From: Branchiostoma floridae
Taxonomy: Eukaryota; Chordata; Leptocardii; Amphioxiformes; Branchiostomatidae
NCBI RefSeq assembly: GCF_000003815.2
Contig: NC_049995.1
Location: 12,100,917-12,164,916, forward strand
DNA: 64,000 nucleotides
Direction of reading: 5' to 3'
Part shown: one piece after another, positions 37,145 through 49,200 of the stretch
Layout: every line of letters starts with the position of its first letter
Numbering within the stretch: position 1 is the first letter of the stretch
Made by a program: the position numbers and the translations under genes
Notes under the pieces: generated by a model
What the model was told of the DNA's origin: nothing
Seen by the model: the letters and a program-made list of their open reading frames with translations, nothing else
Databases searched by the model: none

Positions 37145-37683
37145 GAAATTAACAAATTAAACAGGATCAATTTAAAGTCAAACTGTCATTTCCAACAAAA
37201 AAATGTCCAACTCCAGTCTTTGTCAAGGAATATTAGCAATCCACTGCATCTGTGACATCACATTATGCAGATAGAACGTGTGACTTTGGTAAGTAGTGGA
37301 TCATTTGTAGAAAGTCTATGGTACTCAATGTTGAGGTATGGTTGTAAAGTTCTGACATAGATGGCTTCTTTTATAATTCCAGAAGGACTTATAGTTAATT
37401 TACCAACACAGATGAACTTTCAAGAGAACTGTGTGGAAAGTGGTGTTACAGTTAGTTTGTAGCTTTTCTTGTTTTAAGCTGGTTTTATGACGATTCCATC
37501 ATCACTTTGGAAAATACTGTTGAGTCATAAATTTCCGCAGTGGTTTGACTTCGTGCCAGGTTTTTGTTGTGTCAAAGTTTGCATTTAAAAAAAATCTTTT
37601 ACATTCTTAAAAGTTAAGAAACACAATCATATTCATAGTAATTCATGATTTCAGAATAGGTCCCTGTAAGAACAAACAGCAAA

Positions 37684-37689
37684 AATAAA
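37684..37689 (+). terminator. Candidate GCLC polyadenylation signal
   Basis: AATAAA about 540 bp after the GCLC stop codon. It is a signal of plausible position; later AATAAA matches exist, so the true 3' end is not settled. Confidence 0.3.
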
Positions 37690-40600
37690 CCACAGCGATC
37701 TTTTTAAGATTGTGAGTAATAGACATTTTCAGTATATATTATATCAATTAGTGTCACATCTTTTTCAAATCCACAGTAGCTGAAACAGGATTTCCCCCCC
37801 TTTATCTTTTAATTTAGCACAACTATTTAGAAATATACATTGTAGAAACAATCCAACAAGATATTATAATGTAATGTGTAATAGTATGCAAAACAGTGCT
37901 TTTCAAATGTTGATGTTAACAACATGATGTGGAATTTTGTCATATTTTTTGGCGATGCTCTTAGGAAGCGAGCCTATTGTTGTTAATGTGCTGGCTAGAG
38001 GATTTTTGACTAATGTGCAACTGATTTTAAAGGGGATAATATAATTGTATTTGGTGATGTTAACCAATAAGGAAGGGGATGTGCAAAATTCCATTCAAAA
38101 TTATTGTACAATGTATGTTGTATGTAAAAGGATGGCCGTATGGTGATACACATCTACATGTAATGGCTATTTTATATCTAAACAAGGGAGGGTGTCATAT
38201 TATATTATGGTGAATGAAATATAAAATTAATTTTGAATAATTTTGTTACACCACAGCCACTATAATGTGTTGTAAACATGCAGCGGAGGTAGCACATACA
38301 GCAAAGGCAACCAATGTACTGTACTGGCATGAAACGTATCGAAATAGTACTGACTTTGTACAATTTTAAGTCATCTGCTACTGCTTTGCTTTATTGATTG
38401 AAATTAGATACTGGGGGTACATTCAACTTTCATCATTCTGCCTGGTACCTTCAAGTTGATATAACCACATTATTCAATATTTCTTGAACACCTGGATATC
38501 TAAAATCTGCATTCTCTCAGGCTACATGTACCTTTCTTATGGGGTAGTTCTTACATTAGAGTACCTTCAAGTGTGAACTTATGAGACTTGGATACTTGTT
38601 ACTTAGAATTCTATGACAAATCTTCGATTTTACAGTGCCCATGTATAGTCTAAATTTGTAGCGTTAAGATTTGCAGTGTTCATATAAAATTAATGTAGTA
38701 ACATTATGGACTTTAGCATGGTTGAATGCGATATGATCACACCAACTTGTTATCTTGCTTTTCAAACATTTCAAAGTACCAAGAAAGCAAAAAGCCACAC
38801 TACATTTAGTCCCTGAAACAATTTTTACCGTGTAAAATTGCCCTCGAAGTGTAAAATTGTCATGTTGTGTTTCCTGCTTGCATTCACAAAATATTAATCC
38901 AATTTAAGAACAAAGTTTATTTGAATTGGATCAGCCTATTAGTAATTATAATAGATTGATGTTTTATTATCATGGTAAAGTGACCAAAGTGACATTTTCT
39001 TTTAATTAGCTTAGGACTGGTAACTAGGGGTGAGTATTGGAACAAATCCAAAAAAAGTTTCCTCAGCCAGTCTGATATAAATTATTAGATAGATCCAGGT
39101 TTGTCCATTACACACATAAATTTATAATAAGATAATATAGTATTGGCGGAACCCCTACTATTACATTTTGAAACACTCAAGTATATATCATCAGCATGGC
39201 ATATTATATATTAGGTAAGAAAAAAATATGGCACCTTATTCACTTACATTGTCCATTTAGAAGAAAACAATACTAGTCTTTTTCAATCTGTAGTATTCAA
39301 TTTTGTTCATATCGAATGTACTTCCAAACACAGAGAAACAACCATTGTACACAGTCCATTAAAACGTAGGCAATTGTGCATGAAGTTTTCAAGCCTGAAA
39401 AAAAAACACTCCTGGCCAGATCTTCAGAGATATGCAAGTCTTGAATTGTTAACTTCTCATTATCTCTGATAAAATTCTAAGCTGCCAATTCAAATACCTC
39501 AGGTACAATGTCAAAATGTGATGATTTTCAAAATATGCTTTTAGTTTGGTTTTACATCTATAAGAACTTACAAGTTTTTGTTACTTTCCTCTCTTGGATG
39601 TACTGCATTTTCCATTGTAGATGAACAAGTGGTTCTTACAAATTCACAATATCGCTGTGTGTGTTAGACAACAAATAGCCTGATTTAATCAATCTTCTAT
39701 ATGGCCTGCCCAGCAATATTGCTGGTCTCTAGAAGCTTGATGGAGAATAGCCCTAACTCAGGGGAACTGGCATGGGTTTTCCATATATGGCCAATTACAG
39801 CCCCGGACAGCAGAGTTTGTGTTACTCAAACTAGAAAACGAAAAACTGTAGCTTTTTTGTTTTCTAACAGGTTACCATACATCATGGTACATGTAGGTCA
39901 TGTATCATAATTCTTAGCTTTTTATAAAAGCATGACTGCCTACATGTCATCGTGTTGTGTTTGTGTGTAGGTATTCGTATAGTTACGCACGATTTTAGCA
40001 TTACAAAAAGAATCTTGTTTTGAGGATGTAACAGTACAGTAACTACTTTAAAATCACATATGAAAATGGTTTGAGTCTCGTGCACATGCAGTTTTTGTCA
40101 TCATCATCGCAGGCTGCTTGCCTGGACCAAGTCCAGACTCTTTCTCTCCAGACTGTTCTGTCCCCCATAACGTTCTTTAAGTCCTCGACCCACAAAATGT
40201 GTAGCATTAGTATACTGCGATGGCTTTAACATACGGAGAGTGCCATGGCAGTGTGGGAAGTTAAATCTATGTTGGAAGTGTCAAAACTTATGGTTCACTT
40301 ACAGAATACTAAAAATTCTAGCTCTCTACAATGCTGTGACTGTCTAGCTTTTTTGTGTTTTTTGTTTTAGATATCCCTTCATCAAATTAATTAATAAACA
40401 TTGTTAAAAGAAAATGGCTGTTTCAGATATAATTATACAATGGAGTTTACACTTAGTCTTAATCTTTGATCATGTGTGCGATACAGAATCTGATGTAACA
40501 CAAGATTAAACGCATGTCTATGCAACGAGAAGCATCGTTTGTAGTCTCCGTATTATATATAATGTAACTCTACAAGAAACTAGAGAGACAACATTTTCGT

Positions 40601-42811
40601 GAAAATACAGAATGTTTTCAAGCGGTTTTAAGGGTCACTAGTCGACCGCTAAATGTTCATCGTAGCAACCTTTTTGATTACATGAATCTGACATATCCCA
40701 GAGAAAGTCAGACTTTCGGCCAATCAAAAAGCTGGAAACGTGGATCACATGTTACAACTTCCATTTTTGTTCTTAGTTTGGAATATGAAAATGTTTGGAT
40801 AGAAACAATATTAGTATGTTTTCCTCTGGGAAACTTAATAACAGCCAGCGCTGCTATAAGTCTTTGACTAGAACACAGAGTTTCTGAGTCTAAACGTAAT
40901 ATCTGTAAAACTTAGCTTTTTCCTTGTCATCATTATATACTAGAGGATATCTTGTTCCAGTGAGATCGCGTGGAGCAATCAGCAGCGCATTGGGCCTGAG
41001 CTTGAATCTGGCTGACGCGTCACCGATCTTGTGCCCTTGGGAAAGGCACTTTACACGATTTTCCTCGCTTAACTCATGATCTGGTGTAAATGAGTACCTG
41101 TCTGCCTACCATTGTCTTCCGAGACAGATGGATGCCAACAAAAATGTCTTGTTCCAACAAGTTCCTAGCAAGTGGAAAATACAATAATTATTGTATATCA
41201 AAACACTTCAATTCATTTACATGTCAGTTTAATACATCATTTTTAATGACGATTCAACATTACAATGACAGGCAAAGAATGTTATTATTTGCTGTAAGTA
41301 CAGTTCATAGAAAGCAAGAATGCACATGTATTATTTGAATAGCTCCATACAGATTATACATTTATGTACAACATTGGTGTACATTTATGTTATTGCCCGT
41401 ATTGCCAACTTGTGAGGTCCAGTACCATTATCGACTTGTAGGTATATCATTTTAGTATTGATATGTTAAGCAATACTGGAAATTTTTCACACCTGTGTAT
41501 AAAAATACATAATTGTACAGTTTGTACAGTCATGATACAAGTACTTGATTTTTAAAAAAAACTAAGTCTTTTGAAAGTTGGTGAAATTTACTTGATGTAA
41601 AGAATGATATAAAATTAATGTAGTTTCCTTGTGCAGGTCATAATAAATACATTGAGTAACATCGAATTCAAAGCTGACTGACTGGAACTATTTAGATACA
41701 AAAATAGTTTCAATCCACAATTGTATTTCGGGTTTTGGGTGGGTCACTTTTTCACAATTTCTCCTTTGTAAGCTAAAGCGAGCATCTCACTGCACTGCGC
41801 CCAACTGCAGAGAAAATGCAGAGAATATTTAACCTAAAAAAATTGCAATTTCAGGGCACAAATTGTGATTTGCAGTGGTTTGGGAAGCCTGGCACAATTT
41901 GTTGAAATCCAGTGAAATTCCCGCGCTGGGTAGCATTTTGGCACAAAGTTATAAACTCAAAGAGTCAAACAGCAGGAATGGAAACGGACACGATCAAAAT
42001 TAGCCAAGAAATGAATGGCACATGACACATAATGCAGCAGGAGCAACTTTTTTGCATGAATTCAAAAGTTACGGAAAAGTATGCTTACTACTTTCTGCTG
42101 TGCAGAGATGAATCTGTGTCATAAAAATATCACATTTTTGTTTTTGCTTTGTGTAATTTCGTAAGGTAAGTACAGCTGTCTCTATTATTTGCAGACTATA
42201 CAGTAACTGTATGATTGTAAGTATATGAAAATTGAGAGATTAAAATAGCAACAAAACAACAAAATTCGCTCAACACACATCTTAATATACATCAATAGGC
42301 AAACAATGGTGAAGCTTTTTGCAATACATAACACGTTAGTAGCGACACATAAAAAATGGAATGGCTTGATCAATATCATTTTAAAATCATACTCGACACT
42401 TAGGGTCATAAAAGACAAGGAACAGTATTTTCTCTTTGACAGCAAAATTGAGTTAGAAACAGGTTAGTAAACTTAAATAAATATAATTATGATAAAGGTT
42501 AAATGTTAATTCAATGCTGACCTACACGTACAGGTATCTAGCAGCTCCATTTAGACATTAATAAAAGTAATAAACCTAACAGATATGCAAAAGTACTAAC
42601 AAAATTGCACAGTATCGAACATTAGAATAATATTATGTACTATACATGTACATGTAACTAACAGCACTTTGTACATTGTACAAAACATCATGCATATTTC
42701 CAGAACAAAGCAGGCATAACACTCAAATTAGCGGTGGATTGTCACATTGTAGCTGTTTAAAAAAAAATCTATACAGGCGGGTATTTTCTACCATACAGTA
42801 GAAACCAAATA

Positions 42812-43062
42812 CTGTAAATGCCTTAAAGTACATGGTGTGTGTACAATATATTTTCCAATTTAGTACATGTACTTATAATATAAAAGGTAGTAGGGAGAAA
42901 ATGGAATGCTTGCAGTGGTTTTAATTTTTTTTTGCATTTGAAACAATGTGGTAGCAAGCAGAAAACAGAACAATAGTTTTTATGCGGCAGTTTTGAGATC
43001 ACTGTGAAGAGGTTGTGGCAAAAATGGAGAACAAACCACCATGAAAATTTCAACATTTACAG
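42812..43062 (+). mobile_element. Diverged TA-flanked MITE
   Basis: Begins CTGTAAATGCC after TA and ends CATTTACAG, but the right-hand flank reads GGTA, so the right TA is not exact. Interior GGTGG/CCACC arms are recognisable. In the ASPH 3' flank or 3' UTR. Confidence 0.45.
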
Positions 43063-43284
43063 GGTATCATTAAGATTAACATCTAGATTGTAACTCTATA
43101 CATCGAATCAACTATCTAAAAAGTAAAGACAAACATCCTTTAAGCTAACTTGTCAATCTTCGTATCCATAACTGTCAATAACAATATGGAAAGTATTCAG
43201 CACCATGGACAGAACAATATGGAAAGTATGCAGTACTTAAGGTTAGCCTTTAACATTAAGTAAAACAATCGCAAAGCTATGATC

Positions 43285-46200
43285 TTAGATGGCTGTGAGA
43301 GTTTTCTTCTGTTTGTCGGATAGGTCTGGGTGCCACATGTCAATGATGAGGATCATGCGGTAGGAATCGGCCTCCTGCCAGACCTCGTGCTCAAAGGAGT
43401 CGTCGAAGATGATGACTTTTCCTTCTTCCCACGTTCTGAAACACAAGAAGTGCACATCTTTAGTTGTCACTTTAGCATGACGGGTCTTTGTTGGTTTTGC
43501 ATAGCCAGTAGTACACAAGAAAACAGTTACTGGATAGATTTTGGTTTTACAACTTACAATGTATAGACATCATATTTATTTGAAGGAAGAAATCGAGTGC
43601 GAGCAAATGAAAGTTGGCCACTGTTACAGTATGGACTGCCCAATGTGCCTCAAACGCCTGGGAGGAAAGAAGGTGCTAAGGTAAGGTGCTGTATGTTTGC
43701 CCAGCAATTGCTCCCTACTAGTAGTTAAAAGTAGGCCTAAATGTTAAAAAGGTTTAACCAAGGAAGTTAATATATATTACCCTCCTTGGTTTAACAATGT
43801 GCCTAGTAAATAAAAAGATTTAACAATGTCTGATATACTATTTAGAAACTGCAGAATGTCTTTCCCCTATCAGGTTACTGCTTACATCATGCAGAAAAGA
43901 AGTCACGTTACTTTTCAGTCAGCTGAGTGGACAAGTCACGTGACCCCCTACCCTAATGCTAATCCCTTTGACCCCATTTGCCCTCTGACCCATCCCTAAT
44001 CATTTGTGGCTTCTCCTTCACTGAGATCACTACCCTAAAGTAAAGGTGTGTGTACCAGTCTGTGAAATAGGCAGAAAACTTGCAAAGAGGAGAATAAGGA
44101 TTGAAACAATAAACTTTGTGTCCTTACTTTATGTCATCCGCCACCCGTAGCCTGGTGCCGTTCTTTGGTATGACCAGTCCCAGATGCATCCGTAACCTGC
44201 AGTTGGTGGGACCTGTGTGCGGCCACACGTGGGTACCCGGCTGCATGATGGAGTACTTTATCTGTGGGGAGAAAAAATGTGAAAACATAGATCAAACAAA
44301 CTTAGAACGTACAGTTGTCACATGGTGGTACCTCACTGAAAGTTAACGTTGCTTGTGCATCTTAAACTGTTACCTGTAACAGATGCTTAGGGGTGGCACC
44401 CATCTCCATATCTGTAGCCCGTGGGCCACACATTTGTGCAAGCCACTACAGTAGGGGGCAAGCCCGCTGGTAGTGATGTGTGTTTAGTAACTCCTATACT
44501 CATTAGTGCTAAGCAGAGAAAGCGGCATGTACCATTTTTTAAGTTTCTGGCCAGGGATCAAACTCACAACCTATTGAATGCAAGGCAAACATTCTACCCA
44601 CTCAGCCAGTGTACCGGTGAGTTCATTCAAGAGAGATACAATTTATCACTTTCATAACACAACAAGTGAAACCTTGTGGATGGACAACTTGGGGGCTGGA
44701 CAAATAAGGGACCAATTTGGACAGGTACAGCTGGCTTGAAGAGGATTGTCTCATATAAAAGGTTTCCAAGTCAGTGTTTTACAATATGTCAAATATCTGT
44801 CATCAAATAAACATTGCGTGATTTAAAACAGCAAAACTATCCAACTACCAACAGGCCTACAATGTATTTAATGTACGGATTGTAATACTATTCATGTACA
44901 TGTATGTACAAGTCAATTCACTGTCAGCGTGGGATTGTATTGTGTACATTGATGATTATGAATCATAAATAAATAATTTCTGCATACCTGTCCCCTTTTA
45001 CAGCCGGTAGCATCTTTGATGTTGCTGATAATAGAACACGTGTGTGGTGCTCTGTTACAGTTGGCTTCCTGCTTCTGGCCTAAACACAGTAGCAACAGAA
45101 AGGGATAAACAGTGTAAGGAAACAAAAAGATCAAAAGACATATACACACTGTAGGTGAGGTGGCAAGTTTTACAGTAACTGTAACATAGCCCAGGTACTA
45201 TTTGGGTTGTAATGTTTGCATCTCACCGAATGTTACTAAATTCAAATGCAGTGCCGTCTCCAGGACCTGTCCGGGACTGAAATTTGCTTGTTGGGACAGA
45301 AAAACTATCGCCCCATCTGTCCCAAAAAATCTGAACTTCATGACATGAAACTGTTGACAATCTATTTTCACGAGCTTAAAATTACACGTTTAACAAGGAA
45401 AATCAACAACATGGGCTCCCAAACAATGAGTGGGACGAAAAAAACATTGGAGACAGCCTGTTTCAAATGCCATCTTTTCTCTAATATTCAACTGATGCCA
45501 AACTACATGTACTCTGCAGGGAAATGGTAAATTGGAGATAATAATGGATATCAGTCATGACAATCAATGATTATTGATGAGTATACCCAATATAAAATGA
45601 TTACCTCTCTGATATAGTGTGAACTGTTTCCAGTCGCCTGTGTTCTTCAGGTTTTCTTCCTCCGGTAAAAAGACTCCCTTTTCAGCATCCATGTTCTTCA
45701 AACCCTCGTCTCGAATCACTTCCCAGTTCAACTCTAGTCTCTGTGTCAAGTGTAAAAAAATAATTGGTCAGTATACAATTATTAGAAAAATCCATTAGGA
45801 TGACCCTGAAAAAAAATGGACTGACAACAGAAGAGAAGGTCTTTTCATCTAGTCTCGGTTGCAATCTTTGAATGGGGCTGGTTTTTATTTTAGGGGGAGG
45901 GGGCGCTGGTTCGCAATTTTCAACGTTGGCTACTATTAGGTTCTCAAGACGGGGCAAACTCCTTTCCACAGCAAACTCCCTTCCTCAACAAACTCGCCTT
46001 CCTGGCATAAGAGAACCTAGCCAACGTTTAACATTGCTTTAGGCAAATGCAGTATCTAGTACGATACCATGGTGTGCTACGCTTTGTGTAATTAGTTTAA
46101 CAGTAAACGGTACATTCAAATAAAAGAGCATCAAACAAAGCAGTTAAACAGGAATAAAAAGTGAAGCTACTGTGAGTTTTCTGATCGAATACAGCAACTT

Positions 46201-49200
46201 GGTAATTGTACTTGTAGCTGACTATCAAAGTTAGGGCTTTTGTCACATGGCGTGCGAGTAGGAGACCACTGAATAGGTAATTTTGTCTGCACTTCAATGC
46301 TTTCTTTTCATTAAATCACACATTACAAATAAAAGATCATTAAACAAAGCAGAGACAGTAAACAGGCACCCATGTATACCTTGACAGCGCGGATGAAATC
46401 GTTTCCGCCGTCCTGTGGAGTCCAGAAGGGCTGAGCTCGGAGGTTGGGCTCGTTGTAGAGCGAGCGCTGGTACATGGAGGCAAACAGACCACGATCCGCA
46501 CCACTCTTATACCAATACTTTGCCTAAGAACAATGCGGGTGAATATAGATTGAATAAAATGTAGAGAGGCACTCCAGACAAAAAAAAAAAAACTAAAGGT
46601 AAAACGGCAAAAATGTCTGGTGCATCATATCCTAGACTGAAATCTTTCTCTGTACTCAACTTAGCAATCACCTTAGGTAGGTTACAGGATAGCCTTTCGG
46701 ACACAATGTCATGACGTAAGCAATTGTTAAAAAGTGTCAGGAAGGAAAAAATCAAGTATACACCTGTCTACTGTGTAACTCAGGCAAAGGATGGTGACTG
46801 TGCGAACATTCTCGAATACCGACCTCTTCCGGGTTCCCCATCCTGTACAGAGCATCCCCCAGGTGGAAGAAGAACCTTCTGTCGATGGTCCCCTCCTCCT
46901 GTCTGAATGCCCTCCCTCAGCAGGATTCATTCATTCACTCACTCAATTACCCCCAGGTGAAAGAAGAACCTCCCATCGATGGTCCCCTCCTCCTCAGTTT
47001 GGATACCCTCCCTCAGCAGCATTCATTCATTCATTCACTCACTCACTCACTCACTCACTCACTCATTCATTCATTCATTCAACCTTCTTGAGTACTGACC
47101 TCCTCTGGGTTTCCCATTCTGTACAGAGCATCTCCCAGGAACCTTCTGTCGATGGTCCCCTCCTCCTCTGTCTGAATGCCCTCCCTCAGCAGCATTTATT
47201 CATTCATTCATTCATTCATTCATTCATTCATTCACTCACTCACTCACTCACTCACTCACTCACTCACTCACTCACTCACTCACTCACTCCTTCACCCATT
47301 CTCGAATACCGACCTCCTCCGGGTTCCCCATCCTGTACAGAGCATCCCCCAGGTGGAAGAAGAACCTGCCTTTTGTTGTGCAATAAAATCAATCAATCAC
47401 TCATTCATTCAGTGATTTCCATCCAATCCGGGCATCCATCCATCAAGATTACAGACCTCCTCTGGATCCCCCATCCTGTACAGAGCATCCCCCAGGTGGA
47501 AGAAGAACCTTCCATTGATGGTCCCCTCCTCCTCCGTCTGGATGCCCTCCCTCAGCAGCATTCATTCATTCATTCATTCACTCACTCTTCCTAAGTACCG
47601 ACCTCCTCTGGGTTCCCCATTCTGTACAAAACATCTCCCAGGTGAAAGAAGAACCTTCCGTCGATGGTCCCCTCCTCCTCCTCCTCCTCACTCACTCACT
47701 CAATTACTCATCCATCCATCCATCCATCCATCCATCCATCAAGTCTTAGAGTACATGTACCAACCTCCTCTGGGTTCCCCATCCTGTACAGAGCATCCCC
47801 CAGGTGGAAGAAGAACCTCCCATCGATGGTCCCCTCCTCCTCAGTCTGGATACCCTCCCTCAGCAGGGGGATCGCCTCGTCATACCGAGTCTCTGTCTTC
47901 AGGATGAAGCCCAGGTGAACCTTCGCAAACCCATCTTCAGGCCGAATCTGAATCACCTGTACAAAACAAAAACAGTGTTAAGAAAACTGATGACAATCGG
48001 TAGTAGTAGTATCCATTATTTGATTATAATGCTGTTGGGATCCCTGACACAGAGGTTATTGTTTGGCAAAATTTAATATTTTGTCTCTGTCTTCAGGAAG
48101 AAACCCAGGTGTACCTGTACAAACCCATCTTCAGGCCGAATCTGAATCACCTGTACAAAACAAATTAAAACAGTGTTGAGAAAACTATTGCTTGGCAAAA
48201 GTTAACATGATCTCGTCTCTGTCTTTAGGATGAACCCCAGGTGCACCTTGGCAAACCCATCTTCAGGCCGAATCTGTATCACCTGTACATAGCAGATACA
48301 GTGTATTACTAACTAGAAATTAAACTAATGAAAATAGAAAAAATGATGGCTTTTGGAATAACTTGCCAGGGAAGTTTTGCTACCAGAGGCGTTGGCCAGC
48401 GGAGCGGTAAACATGGACTTGAGCGTGGCCAATTTTTCAGTTCAATTCCTGCACCCCCATATAGGAAGGCCTGGTGGAGGCTTAAGGCAAATGTGCAGAT
48501 GTTGGCACGATGGCACACCAAATCCGTGTGACTGTGTTTTGGGCACACTTTTTGACAGATAAGCTGAAGAGGTTCAGTGGACGTCACACCACCGTTATGG
48601 TGGGTATATCGCAGGGGTCTAGCCAGCTCGAATTTTTTTTCGTCAGCCAATTCCCATTGTCGCGAAAACACTATTCCAGGAGTTAGAGAGACTGATCTGA
48701 GACCTTGAAAAACGGGTTTTAATGAGATTATCGTATGCAAAAGGGCACCGACACACATTGTCAACAATCATAACAATAGCAAAACAAACAGTGTGTGGCT
48801 TTTACGGCCGTGGACGGCGTCCCCAAGCAGCCTGTAGCTTCCACCAAGGAGCTTTTATCAGATTTTTTTCCGTCAAAGTTGACGGATTGGTTTTAAAATT
48901 TTTCCGTCACACGCAGCAAATTTCTGTCAATTGACGGAAAAACGGACGCTGGCTAGAGCCCTGGTATATCATGTAAACTACCTTTGCCTAGAAAAGACGA
49001 CCTTGGGTGCTAGAAGCCCACGCCCTACCTCTCCAAATATCCTCTTGGCAGCGTTGTTGTTCCCCACCATGAGGTATGACACGCCCAGCTGGTTGAGGAT
49101 TTCCGGTTCTCCCGGCACCATCTCGTTCAGACGACCCATGGTTTTCACTGCCTGGCGAAGCTTACCTGCAAAATACACGAAACTAAAGTCAAGTCAAAGT

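Larger units (their letters stand above)
37145..43284. other. Convergent spacer between GCLC and ASPH
   Basis: The 3' UTRs of both genes must lie here. AT-rich; no coding frame I can support. It holds a family 2 SINE (about 40960-41100), a block at 39785-39850 related to 24160-24250, and a diverged TA-MITE (42812-43062). Confidence 0.6.

Noticed and set aside
43330-44346. Plus-strand frames over the last ASPH exons
   Set aside because: Antisense of clearly conserved catalytic exons on the minus strand.
46791-47594. 267-codon plus-strand open frame
   Set aside because: It is antisense to the ASPH exon fragments and runs through CATT/CACT microsatellites; Ser/His/Thr repeats come from the repeat. 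Not a gene.
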